A stretch of 6,620 nucleotides of DNA. Origin: Pseudomonadota bacterium (GTDB taxonomy: Bacteria; Pseudomonadota; Alphaproteobacteria; Acetobacterales; Acetobacteraceae). How positions within the stretch are numbered: position 1 is the stretch's first letter; each line of letters starts with the position of its first letter. The notes under the pieces were generated by a model, which ran no database searches, was not told the DNA's origin, and saw only the letters and a program-made list of their open reading frames with translations. Of the stretch, positions 1 to 6,581 are shown one piece after another. Made by a program: the position numbers and the translations under genes. The stretch lies in contig JAKAZN010000105.1 of NCBI GenBank assembly GCA_021815835.1, positions 1 to 6,620 on the forward strand, written 5' to 3'.

Positions 1-911
1 TCCCGTACACGCTGCGCGTGGTCTCGGAGATCACCGAGAGCAACGGCTCGTCCTCGATGGCGACCGTCTGCGGCTCCTCGCTGGCGCTGATGGATGCCGG
101 CGTGCCGCTGGTGCGCCCGGTGGCCGGGATCGCCATGGGGCTGATCAAGGAGGATCGCGGCTTCGCCGTGCTGTCCGACATCCTGGGCGACGAGGATCAC
201 CTCGGCGACATGGACTTCAAGGTGGCGGGCACCGAGAAGGGCGTCACCTCCTTGCAGATGGACATCAAGATCACCTCGATCACGCCGGATATCATGCGCA
301 TCGCGCTGGATCAGGCGAAGGACGGGCGGCTGCACATCCTGGGCGAGATGGCCAAGGCCATCACCGGCGCCCGGCACGATGTGGCGGCGACCGCGCCGCG
401 CATCACCGTGATCAACGTGCCGAAGGAGAAGATCCGCGAGGTGATCGGCACCGGCGGCAAGGTGATCCGCGAGATCGTCGAGCAGACCGGCTGCAAGATC
501 GACATCGAGGATGACGGCACGATCAAGATCGCGGCCTCCGAACAGGAGCGCGCGCAGGCGGCGATCGACTGGATCCGCGGCATCGTAGCCGAGCCCGAGA
601 TCGGCATGATCTACAACGGCAAGGTGGTGAAGACCGCCGAATTCGGCGCCTTCGTGAACTTCCTCGGCTCCCGCGACGGGCTGGTGCATATCTCCGAACT
701 GCTGCCCGGGCGGGTGAACAAGACCACCGATGTGGTGAACGTGGGCGATGCGGTGAAGGTCAAGGTGATCGGCTTCGACGAGCGGGGGAAGGTGAAGCTT
801 TCCATGCGCGTGGTCGATCAGGCGACCGGGGCCGACATCACCGACCAGGTGGGTCCGAAGGGCGGTGGTGGCGGGCGCGACCGTCGCGAGCAGCCGGCGC
901 TGGGGGACTGA
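1..911 (+). CDS. pnp: Polynucleotide phosphorylase (PNPase), 3' part of gene
   Basis: This is the last 302 codons of PNPase; the gene runs off the left edge, with the first full codon at position 3. PNPase degrades RNA 3'-to-5' by phosphorolysis as a cytoplasmic trimer, usually with RNase E in the degradosome. The fragment opens inside the second RNase PH core with the conserved [19 protein letters not shown] stretch. The acidic active-site motif [16 protein letters not shown] lies at about 186-233. A KH domain covers about 402-590, with its GxxG loop (GTGG) at 447-458. An S1 domain covers about 600-815 ([16 protein letters not shown], then GLVHISEL). A short Gly/Arg-rich tail ([10 protein letters not shown]) ends the protein. 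About 400 N-terminal residues are missing relative to the usual length of around 700. The visible part is intact and has no frameshift. Identification is firm; only the N-terminus is unseen. Confidence 0.97.
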   Translation, partial: PYTLRVVSEITESNGSSSMATVCGSSLALMDAGVPLVRPVAGIAMGLIKEDRGFAVLSDILGDEDHLGDMDFKVAGTEKGVTSLQMDIKITSITPDIMRIALDQAKDGRLHILGEMAKAITGARHDVAATAPRITVINVPKEKIREVIGTGGKVIREIVEQTGCKIDIEDDGTIKIAASEQERAQAAIDWIRGIVAEPEIGMIYNGKVVKTAEFGAFVNFLGSRDGLVHISELLPGRVNKTTDVVNVGDAVKVKVIGFDERGKVKLSMRVVDQATGADITDQVGPKGGGGGRDRREQPALGD

Positions 912-930
912 GCGCGCATCGTCAGCGATA

Positions 931-962
931 GCCCCCTCTCCGCGACCGCGCGGCGAGGGGGC
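931..962 (+). terminator. GC-rich hairpin just after pnp, candidate terminator or 3' stabiliser
   Basis: The arm GCCCCCTC (931-938) pairs perfectly with GAGGGGGC (955-962). After one mismatch (939/954), CCGCG (940-944) pairs with CGCGG (949-953) around a 4-nt loop. The hairpin begins 19 nt after the pnp stop. No U-tract follows, so it is not a classic intrinsic terminator. It may act as a weak terminator, as a 3' end barrier against exonucleases, or only attenuate read-through into the next gene. Confidence 0.55.
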
Positions 963-1013
963 CGGTTGCGGGGAGCGGCCGACTTCTTCTATGGATTCGG
1001 GGGAAGCAGAGGG

Positions 1014-1076
1014 ATGTCGATGACCGTCGCGATCGCAGGCTGCGCGCCAGCTTCCCGCCGGATGGCGCAGCGATGA
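1014..1076 (+). CDS. Possible short leader ORF translationally coupled to the next gene
   Basis: A small frame opens at ATG 1014 (20 aa) or ATG 1020 (18 aa) and ends at TGA 1074-1076. That TGA overlaps the ATG of the flavoenzyme at 1073 in a 4-nt ATGA junction, the usual arrangement for translational coupling. A purine-rich AGAGGG at 1008-1013 sits 6 nt before ATG 1020, whereas the start at 1073 has only a poor Shine-Dalgarno. The peptide (beginning MTVAIAGCAPASRR) matches nothing I recognise, and it lacks the runs of one amino acid expected of an attenuator. It could be a real leader that delivers ribosomes to the next gene, or a chance ORF. The frame is also the continuation of the pnp frame, open since the pnp stop, which shows how easily short ORFs arise here. 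Confidence 0.35.
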   Translation: MSMTVAIAGCAPASRRMAQR

Positions 1077-2482
1077 AACTCCTCAACGCCATCCGCATGG
1101 GCGGAGCCGAGATCCTGCCGCTGGTCGAAGGCGGCAAGGGCGTGTCCATCTCGAACGGCATCACCTCGGGCCATTGGGCGGCGGCGGGCGGGATCGGCAC
1201 GTTCTCGGCCGTCAACGCCGACAGTTTCGACGCCGCGGGACGGCGCATCCCGCAGACCTATCACGGCCGCACCCGCACCGAACGCCATGAGGAGCTGGTG
1301 GCCTACGCCATCAAGGGGGCTCTCACCCAGGCGCGGCGGGCCTACGAACTCGCCTCCGGTGCCGGGCGCATCCACGCCAACATCCTGTGGGAGATGGGCG
1401 CCGCCGAACGCATTATCACCGAGGTGCTGGAACAGGCCAAGGGCATCATCGCCGGCATCACCTGCGGCGCCGGGATGCCCTACCGGCTGTCCGACATCGC
1501 CGCCCGGTTCGGTGTCCATTACTACCCGATCATTTCCTCGGCCCGCGCCTTCAATGCGCTCTGGAAGCGTGCTTACCACAAGACCGCCGAATTGTTGGGC
1601 GGGGTGGTCTACGAGGACCCGTGGCTGGCCGGTGGCCATAACGGGCTGTCCAACTCGGAAGACCCGACCCGGCCCGAGAACCCGTATCCGCGGGTGGTCG
1701 CGCTGCGCAAGGTGATGCGCGAATACGGGCTGCACGAGACCCCGATCATCATGGCCGGCGGCGTCTGGTGGCTCGACGAATGGGAGGACTGGATCGACAA
1801 CCCCGAGCTCGGCCCGGTGGCGTTCCAGTTCGGCACCCGTCCCCTGCTGACCCGCGAATCCCCGGTCAGCGAGGCGTGGAAGAAGAAGCTGCTGACCCTG
1901 AACGCCGGCGACGTGTTCCTCAACCGCTTCTCCCCCACCGGGTTCTATTCCTCGGCGGTGAACAACGGCTTCATCCAGGAACTGCGCGAGCGCAACGAGC
2001 GCCAGGTGGCCTATTCGCCGGAACCGATCGGCGAGCATGTGGCCGAATACGGCGTCGGCCCGCGCAAGCGCCCGGTCTATCTGACCCCGGCCGATCTGGA
2101 CCAGGTGCGCGCCTGGGAGGCGCAGGGCTTCACCGAGGCGATGCGGACCCCGGATTCCTCGCTGATCTTCGTCACTCCGGCCAAGGCGCGCGAGATCACC
2201 GCCGATCAGATCGGCTGCATGGGCTGCCTGAGCCAGTGCCGCTTCTCCAACTGGTCCCAGCACGAGGCCGAGCACACCACCGGCAAACGCCCCGACCCGC
2301 GCAGCTTCTGCATCCAGAAGACGCTGCAGGACATCGCCCATGACGACACGCCGGAGACGGTGGAGCACAACCTGATGTTCTCCGGCCACAACGGGTTCCG
2401 CTTCGCGCGGGACCCGTTCTACTCGAACGGGTTCATCCCCACCGTGAAACAGCTGGTCGAACGCATCCTGACCGGGCGCTGA
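1073..2482 (+). CDS. Nitronate monooxygenase-like flavin oxidoreductase with C-terminal Cys cluster
   Basis: This is a 469-aa protein of the nitronate monooxygenase (2-nitropropane dioxygenase) TIM-barrel family, whose members use FMN and oxidise alkyl nitronates or related substrates. Visible family features are an N-terminal barrel strand with EGGKGVSISNGI (about residues 20-31), TCGAGMPY, the GGH motif with candidate catalytic His189 (WLAGGHNG), a phosphate-binding loop MAGG (227-230), and QFGTRPLLTRES (about 252-263). The protein is longer than the usual 320-360 aa. The extra C-terminal part carries Cys382, Cys385, Cys389 and Cys413 (CMGCLSQC, then a fourth Cys 24 residues on), which could bind a metal or Fe-S cluster. 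No signal peptide is present, so it should be cytoplasmic. ATG 1073 was chosen because no in-frame ATG or GTG lies upstream between the hairpin and this site; its Shine-Dalgarno is weak. The sulfatase-like gene starts 3 nt after its stop. The family is confident; the real substrate is unknown. Confidence 0.85.
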   Translation: MKLLNAIRMGGAEILPLVEGGKGVSISNGITSGHWAAAGGIGTFSAVNADSFDAAGRRIPQTYHGRTRTERHEELVAYAIKGALTQARRAYELASGAGRIHANILWEMGAAERIITEVLEQAKGIIAGITCGAGMPYRLSDIAARFGVHYYPIISSARAFNALWKRAYHKTAELLGGVVYEDPWLAGGHNGLSNSEDPTRPENPYPRVVALRKVMREYGLHETPIIMAGGVWWLDEWEDWIDNPELGPVAFQFGTRPLLTRESPVSEAWKKKLLTLNAGDVFLNRFSPTGFYSSAVNNGFIQELRERNERQVAYSPEPIGEHVAEYGVGPRKRPVYLTPADLDQVRAWEAQGFTEAMRTPDSSLIFVTPAKAREITADQIGCMGCLSQCRFSNWSQHEAEHTTGKRPDPRSFCIQKTLQDIAHDDTPETVEHNLMFSGHNGFRFARDPFYSNGFIPTVKQLVERILTGR

Positions 2483-2485
2483 GCC

Positions 2486-4111
2486 ATGCCGGGCCGCAAC
2501 GTGCTCTGGATCATGTGCGACCAGCTGCGGTTCGACTATCTCGGTTGCGCCGGCCACCCCACCCTGCACACGCCCAACATCGACGCGCTGGCCGCGCGCG
2601 GGGTGCGTTTCACCCGCGCCTATGTGCAGTCGCCGGTGTGCGGTCCCTCGCGCATGAGCTTCTATACCGGGCGCTACATGCGGAGCCACGGCGCCAATTG
2701 GAACGGATTTCCGCTGCGCGTCGGCGAGCCGACGCTCGGGACGCATCTCGCCCCGCTCGGCGTGCGCGCGGTGCTGGTCGGCAAGACGCATATGGCCGCC
2801 GATGCCGAGGGCCTGGCCCGGCTCGGCATCGATCCCGCCTCGGCGATCGGCATCCGCGAATCCGAATGCGGGTTCGAACCGTTCGAGCGTGACGACGGCC
2901 TGTTCCCCGCCGGCGGGCGGCGCGGCGATCCCGCCTATAACGACTATCTGCGCCGCCTCGGCTTCACCGGCGACAGCCCCTGGGAATCCTGGGCCAACGC
3001 CGCCGCCGGCCCGAACGGCGAAGTGCTGAACGGCTGGCTGCTCGATCACGCCGACAAGCCGGCGCGCATCCCGGAGGAACATTCGGAAACCCCCTACATG
3101 ACCGGCCGGGCGATGGCGTTCATCGCCGGCGCCGAAGCCGACGGGCGGCCCTGGTGCCTGCATCTTTCCTACATCAAGCCGCACTGGCCCTATATCGCCC
3201 CGGCGCCCTACCATGCGCTCTATCGCCAGACCGATGTGGTTCCGCCGGTGCGCGATCCGGCCGAGCGGGACGACCCGCATCCGGTGTTCGCGGCCTTCAT
3301 GGCCCATCGCGTCTCCCGGAACTTCGCCGACGACGCGGTGCGGGCGAAGGCGATCCCCGCCTATATGGGCCTGATCCGGCAGATCGACGACCAACTCGGC
3401 CGATTGTTCCGGTTTCTTGATGAACGCGGCCTGACCGATCGCACCATGATCGTGTTTTCCTCCGATCATGGCGATTATCTCGGCGATCACTGGCTGGGCG
3501 AGAAGGACCTGTTCCACGAACCCTCGGTGAAGATCCCGCTCATCGTCGCCGATCCCTCGCCGGCGGCGGACGCCACCCGCGGCGGCACCTGCGAGGCGCT
3601 GGTGGAGGCGATCGACCTGGTGCCGAGCCTGGTCGAATGGTTCGGTGGCACCCCGGCGCCCAATGTCATCGAAGGCCGGTCGCTGCTGCCCTGGCTGCGC
3701 GGGGAAACGCCCGAGGCGTGGCGCGGCCACGTCTTCTCCGAGTACGATTATTCCATGCAGGACGCGCGGCTCACCCTCGGCCAGCAGATCGCCGACTGCC
3801 GCCTGTTCATGGTGTTCGACGGGCGCTGGAAATTGATCCACGCCGTCGGCTTCCGCCCGATGCTGTTCGACCTGAGCACCGACCCCGACGAGCTCCGCGA
3901 TCTCGGCGCCGATCCGCGCTTCGGCCCCGAGCGCGCGCGGCTGGACGCGGCGCTGCGCGACTGGGCGCTCCGCGACCACAACCGCATCACCATGCCGGAT
4001 GCGCGAATCGCCCGCTACGCCGGGGGGGCGCAACTCGCCGGCGGCATCGTCATCGGCTATCGCGACGAGGCCGAGCTGGCGGCGGAACGGGCCCGACTCG
4101 GCCTGCGCTGA
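2486..4111 (+). CDS. Sulfatase-family hydrolase (arylsulfatase/phosphonate monoester hydrolase-like)
   Basis: This 541-aa protein belongs to the alkaline phosphatase/sulfatase superfamily and hydrolyses a sulfate, phosphodiester or phosphonate monoester. The hallmark C-x-P-S-R-x4-T-G-R is present as CGPSRMSFYTGR starting at Cys52, which would be oxidised to formylglycine by a maturase not in this window. Other visible active-site residues are Asp12 near the N-terminus (IMCDQLRFD), Asn73, Lys100 and His102 (VGKTH), His233 (IKPHWPY), Asp327-His328 (SSDHGDYLGDH) and Lys340. The overall pattern (NVLWIMCDQ, YIKPHWPYIAPAPYHALY, IDDQLGRLF, GRSLLPWLRGE) resembles rhizobial and Burkholderia phosphonate monoester hydrolases as I recall them, but the VGKTH Lys/His pair is typical of true sulfatases. 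There is no signal peptide or lipobox, so it is probably cytoplasmic. It starts 3 nt after the flavoenzyme stop without a clear Shine-Dalgarno, which points to translational coupling. Family certain; substrate class unresolved. Confidence 0.9.
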   Translation: MPGRNVLWIMCDQLRFDYLGCAGHPTLHTPNIDALAARGVRFTRAYVQSPVCGPSRMSFYTGRYMRSHGANWNGFPLRVGEPTLGTHLAPLGVRAVLVGKTHMAADAEGLARLGIDPASAIGIRESECGFEPFERDDGLFPAGGRRGDPAYNDYLRRLGFTGDSPWESWANAAAGPNGEVLNGWLLDHADKPARIPEEHSETPYMTGRAMAFIAGAEADGRPWCLHLSYIKPHWPYIAPAPYHALYRQTDVVPPVRDPAERDDPHPVFAAFMAHRVSRNFADDAVRAKAIPAYMGLIRQIDDQLGRLFRFLDERGLTDRTMIVFSSDHGDYLGDHWLGEKDLFHEPSVKIPLIVADPSPAADATRGGTCEALVEAIDLVPSLVEWFGGTPAPNVIEGRSLLPWLRGETPEAWRGHVFSEYDYSMQDARLTLGQQIADCRLFMVFDGRWKLIHAVGFRPMLFDLSTDPDELRDLGADPRFGPERARLDAALRDWALRDHNRITMPDARIARYAGGAQLAGGIVIGYRDEAELAAERARLGLR

Positions 4112-4162
4112 TTTGCCTCTCCGCCCGGCGCGTGCTTGATTCGTGGCAATCGCATCTCAATA

Positions 4163-4169
4163 GAGGGGA
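4163..4169 (+). promoter_or_regulatory. Strong Shine-Dalgarno of the MFS gene
   Basis: GAGGGGA lies 6 nt before ATG 4176 within a purine run (GAGGGGAAGAGAG). It is the best ribosome binding site in the window and fixes the MFS start. It suggests the transporter is translated independently of the two coupled enzymes upstream. Confidence 0.75.
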
Positions 4170-4175
4170 AGAGAG

Positions 4176-5417
4176 ATGTTCACTTGGTTCGGCGACCTGA
4201 CGTCGCGCGAGCGGCGCACCATGATCGCCTGTTTCGGCGGCTGGGCGCTCGATGCGCTGGACGTGATGATGTTCGCCTTCGTCATCCCGACGCTGATCGC
4301 GGTGCTGCACCTGACGGTCCCGCAAGCGGGCGAGTTGGCGACCATCACCCTCATCATCTCGGCGTTCGGCGGCTGGATCGCCGGCGCGCTGGCCGACCGG
4401 TTCGGTCGGGTCCGGGTGCTGCAGGTCACCATCGCCTGGTATGCGGTGTTCACCTTCCTATGCGGCTTGGCGCAGACGCCGACGCAACTGTTCTGGTTCC
4501 GCGCCATCCAGGGTCTCGGCTTCGGCGGCGAATGGGCGGCCGGCGCGGTGCTGATGGGCGAGGTCATCCGCGACAAATATCGCGGCCGGGCGGTGGGAAT
4601 CGTGCAGACCGGCTGGTCCATCGGCTGGGGCGCGGCGGCGCTGCTCTACACCTTGTTCTTCGCCATCATGCCGAAGGAGATCGCCTGGCGGGCGATGTTC
4701 TTCGTCGGCATCCTGCCGGCGTTCCTGGTCTTCTACATCCGCCGCTTCGTCGACGAGCCGGAGATCCACCGCGAGGCGAAGTCGGTCGGCGGCGCGCTCA
4801 CGCAGATCTTCGCCGCCCTGAAGCCGCCCTATCTGTCCACCACCTGGCGGGTGGCGCTGATGGTCACCGGCTCGCAGGGCGGCAGCTACGTGCTGACGAT
4901 CTGGTTGCCGACCTATCTGAAAACGGTCAAGCACATGAGCGCGGTCGGCACCGGCGGCTATCTGCTGGTGCTGATCCTGGGGGCGTTCTTCGGCTTCGTG
5001 TCCGGCGCCTATCTGGCCGACGGGATCGGGCGCAAGGCGACGTTCATGGTCTCGGCCATCGGCTCCTCGGTGGTGCTGTTGATCTTCATGCTGGCGCCGA
5101 TCGGCAACGGCATGACCTTGCTGGTCAGCTTCATCATGGGCTTCATCTCGCTGATGATGTTCTCGCCGATGGGATCGTTCATGACTGAGCTGTTCCCCAC
5201 GGAGGTGCGCGGGGCCGGGCAGGGGTTCTGCTACAATGTCGGGCGCGGCCTGGGGGCGGTGTTCCCGGTGATGGTCGGTTTCCTGGCGCACCGGTTCGGG
5301 CTGGGGCCGGCGATCGCCGGCTTCGGCGTGGTCGCCTACGCGATCATGATCCTGGCCCTGCTGATGCTGCCGGAGACCCGCGGCCGGTCGGCCGCGCAGG
5401 TTCCGGTTGCGGGCTGA
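4176..5417 (+). CDS. MFS transporter, metabolite:H+ symporter-like, 12 TM
   Basis: This 413-aa inner-membrane permease of the major facilitator superfamily has about twelve hydrophobic segments, beginning near residues 18-43, 54-73, 83-100, 106-129, 140-164 and 171-188 in the N-half, with six more from about 225 to 398. MFS motif A occurs in both halves: GALADRFGRVR at 70-80, and the weaker GAYLADGIGRK at 277-287. Helix 1 carries two aspartates (GWALDALDVMMF, Asp26 and Asp29) and helix 4 has RAIQGLGFGGEW (109-120), a pattern common in sialate/metabolite:H+ and aromatic acid:H+ symporters. PTEVRGAGQG (341-350) and PETRG (399-403) are also family-like. The start is set by the Shine-Dalgarno at 4163-4169. 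The gene lies 64 nt after the sulfatase-like gene on the same strand, so it probably moves that pathway's substrate or product. Transport of an organic acid or anion is a reasonable guess, not a demonstrated one. Confidence 0.88.
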   Translation: MFTWFGDLTSRERRTMIACFGGWALDALDVMMFAFVIPTLIAVLHLTVPQAGELATITLIISAFGGWIAGALADRFGRVRVLQVTIAWYAVFTFLCGLAQTPTQLFWFRAIQGLGFGGEWAAGAVLMGEVIRDKYRGRAVGIVQTGWSIGWGAAALLYTLFFAIMPKEIAWRAMFFVGILPAFLVFYIRRFVDEPEIHREAKSVGGALTQIFAALKPPYLSTTWRVALMVTGSQGGSYVLTIWLPTYLKTVKHMSAVGTGGYLLVLILGAFFGFVSGAYLADGIGRKATFMVSAIGSSVVLLIFMLAPIGNGMTLLVSFIMGFISLMMFSPMGSFMTELFPTEVRGAGQGFCYNVGRGLGAVFPVMVGFLAHRFGLGPAIAGFGVVAYAIMILALLMLPETRGRSAAQVPVAG

Positions 5418-5439
5418 GCGGGCGCAAACCATTTGCAAA

Positions 5440-5474
5440 GGGTTCCGTGTCAGAGGCGCTCTGACGCGGGACCC
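5440..5474 (+). terminator. Long perfect hairpin after the MFS gene, likely terminator
   Basis: GGGTTCCGT (5440-5448) followed by GTCAGAG (5449-5455) pairs fully with CTCTGAC (5459-5465) and GCGGGACCC (5466-5474). This gives a 16-bp stem with two G-U pairs and a 3-nt GCG loop. It begins 22 nt after the MFS stop, in the only gap of that stretch. No U-run follows on the plus strand. On the minus strand it is followed by CTTTGCAAATGG, which is T-richer. It probably ends the transporter transcript or protects its 3' end. Confidence 0.6.
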
Positions 5475-5502
5475 GCCCGCTTCCTGACCCCGGACCCGAG
5501 CC

Positions 5503-5976
5503 ATGGCTGCGCTGACCCTGCCCGACGAGCACCTCACCCTCATCAGCATGATCGCCATCCGCGGCGATGTGAGCGAGCAGCTGCAGGATATGCTGCTGCA
5601 AGGCTGGTGGCGCGATATGCCGGAAGCCCTGCTGCGGGACACGATGCACATGAGTCCCGAGCGCCGCGCCGACCTGCTGCGCGAGGCGTTCGAGACGGTG
5701 CTGCCGGAGGAACGGCCGACGATCGGCGATTTCTTCGACCGCTGGCGGGAGGCGCATGAGGAGCGCCGGGCGGTGATGCACGAGGCCTGGGTGCTGTCGG
5801 AGAGTCCCGATATCCGCGGGATCGGTCAGGCGATGCTGAGCGGTGGGGAGAAGCGGCGGCGGATCACCACCGCCATGCTCAGTGCGCTCGATCAGACCTT
5901 TGCGACGCTGCTGCTTGAGCTGACAGTGCTGTATGCGCGGGCGACTGAAGCTCGGTCAGCTCGGCCGCCCGCATAG
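5503..5976 (+). CDS. Hypothetical 157-aa helical protein
   Basis: I do not recognise this protein. It has no cysteine, no signal peptide and no membrane segment, and reads as largely alpha-helical and charged. Noticeable stretches are QGWWRDMPEALLRDTMHM (33-50), FFDRWREAHEERRAVMHEAW (77-96) and a basic GGEKRRR patch near residue 113. Pairs of Trp and His in amphipathic helices suggest a small soluble all-helical domain, possibly a regulator or an oligomerising protein; this is only an impression. ATG 5503 is the natural start because it lies downstream of the hairpin ending at 5474; the Shine-Dalgarno is weak. Codon use fits the neighbouring genes, which supports real coding. The last 98 nt overlap the convergent minus-strand ORF, so the final about 30 residues (ending ATEARSARPPA) may not be original. 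Confidence 0.7.
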   Translation: MAALTLPDEHLTLISMIAIRGDVSEQLQDMLLQGWWRDMPEALLRDTMHMSPERRADLLREAFETVLPEERPTIGDFFDRWREAHEERRAVMHEAWVLSESPDIRGIGQAMLSGGEKRRRITTAMLSALDQTFATLLLELTVLYARATEARSARPPA

Positions 5977-6109
5977 CCCGATAGACCTGCGCGGCGAGAT
6001 TCGCCGGCCAGTTGCGGCGCTGCATTTCCGTCTGGGTATTGAAGAATCGCTCGATCACCTCGGCGCCGGTGGCGGCGACGAGCAGGCTGAGATCGACATC
6101 CTGGTCCAT
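5879..6109 (-). CDS. Hypothetical 76-aa protein, convergent and overlapping
   Basis: This minus-strand ORF starts at ATG 6109 and stops at 5879. The first 55 residues (MDQDVDLSLLVAATGAEVIERFF, then RRNWPANLAAQVYRAMRAAELTEL) have ordinary protein composition and helical periodicity, unlike the Arg-rich shadow frames around it. The last part (QSPAHTALSAQAAASQRSDRAH) is low-complexity and lies antisense to the 157-aa gene, so the ORF may have lost its true 3' end. The upstream Shine-Dalgarno is poor: GGAG lies about 12 nt before the ATG. I do not recognise the family. It may be a small real gene or a truncated remnant next to transposon debris. Confidence 0.5.
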   Translation of the reverse strand: MDQDVDLSLLVAATGAEVIERFFNTQTEMQRRNWPANLAAQVYRAMRAAELTELQSPAHTALSAQAAASQRSDRAH

Positions 6110-6242
6110 GGCGGGTGGCGGCTCCAGACTGTCGCGCCCGATGCGCGGCGTTCATAATTCAAGACAATACACTCTCAGAGCGGTGAAGTCCAGTGCCGAG
6201 GTCGTCTAGGATTGTGCCAAGAATGGGACAGACAGTCTTGCG

Positions 6243-6548
6243 GTGGGATACCGTGACGTCGCCTCGCTGACTGCCGCCCTGACCATTCCGCTGCTGCGCG
6301 AGCGGTTCGGTGCCTCCTCGGAGAAGCTGCGCGGCCCTGTATGCGATCGAGGCCGAGATCCGCGGTCGGCCGCCCGCACGGCGCAGAGCGCGGTGCTGTG
6401 CATGGCGCTGTTCGCTGAACTGGAGGGCTGGTACCTCCGTCGGGTGCTGGAGCAAATCGCCGATCATCCGGTCACGCGGGTCCGCGAATTGTTGCCCACG
6501 AACCTCCCCGACGTTCGGATCAGGCTCGATCAGCGCAACGCCTCCTGA
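6243..6548 (+). pseudogene. Degraded IS66-family transposase (TnpC) remnant
   Basis: Three pieces typical of the IS66 large transposase appear in order but squeezed together. The first is an N-terminal piece LLRERFGASSEKLR (about 6291-6332, frame of 6243). The second is ALYAIEAEIRGRPPARRRA (6334-6390) in the next frame. The third is the C-terminal tail WYLRRVLEQIADHPVTRVRELLP (about 6429-6497), back in the first frame, ending at TGA 6546-6548. Full IS66 transposases are around 500 aa, with RFGxSSEKL near the N-terminus, LYAIEAEIRG in the second half and IADHPxxRxxELLPWN at the very end. Here the catalytic core with the DDE residues is missing, deleted on both sides of the middle piece, and the frame shifts. 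The remnant is therefore inactive. No accessory tnpA/tnpB-type IS66 gene is visible. The family assignment rests on motif memory, but three independent motifs in the right order make it strong. Confidence 0.75.
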
Positions 6549-6581
6549 CCCACATCATAACTTACACCAGCCGCCCTTGAT

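Noticed and set aside
965..995. Possible promoter TTGCGG ... TATGGA upstream of the leader ORF
   Set aside because: The spacing is 19 nt and both boxes are poor, so it is not distinguishable from chance.
989..4033. A 1014-aa minus-strand ORF spanning the flavoenzyme and sulfatase genes
   Set aside because: Its codons are exactly in register with the sense codons, so it stays open simply because the sense genes avoid TTA, CTA and TCA in this GC-rich genome. The protein is His/Gly/Arg/Ala-rich and resembles no family, while both sense frames carry clear conserved motifs.
4136..4163. Possible promoter TTGATT-17-AATAGA before the MFS gene
   Set aside because: The -10 match is weak, and transcription would begin at about the Shine-Dalgarno, leaving it unusable. 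Co-transcription with the upstream genes is simpler.
4136..5188. A 350-aa plus-strand ORF overlapping the MFS gene in another frame
   Set aside because: It is an Arg/Gly/Ala-rich shadow frame without motifs, and the MFS frame has motif A and twelve hydrophobic segments.
4458..5651. A 397-aa minus-strand ORF opposite the MFS gene
   Set aside because: It is the same in-register antisense effect. The translation is rich in Arg, Gln, His and Asp with no hydrophobic or domain pattern, whereas the plus strand encodes an obvious membrane transporter.
6151..6170. A short A/T-richer patch upstream of the minus-strand 76-aa ORF, considered as its promoter
   Set aside because: I could not assign a -35/-10 pair with acceptable spacing. 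It may only be an edge of the rearranged region.
6159..6467. A 102-aa minus-strand ORF over the IS66 remnant
   Set aside because: The plus strand there carries recognisable IS66 motifs. The minus frame shows none and is composition-driven.
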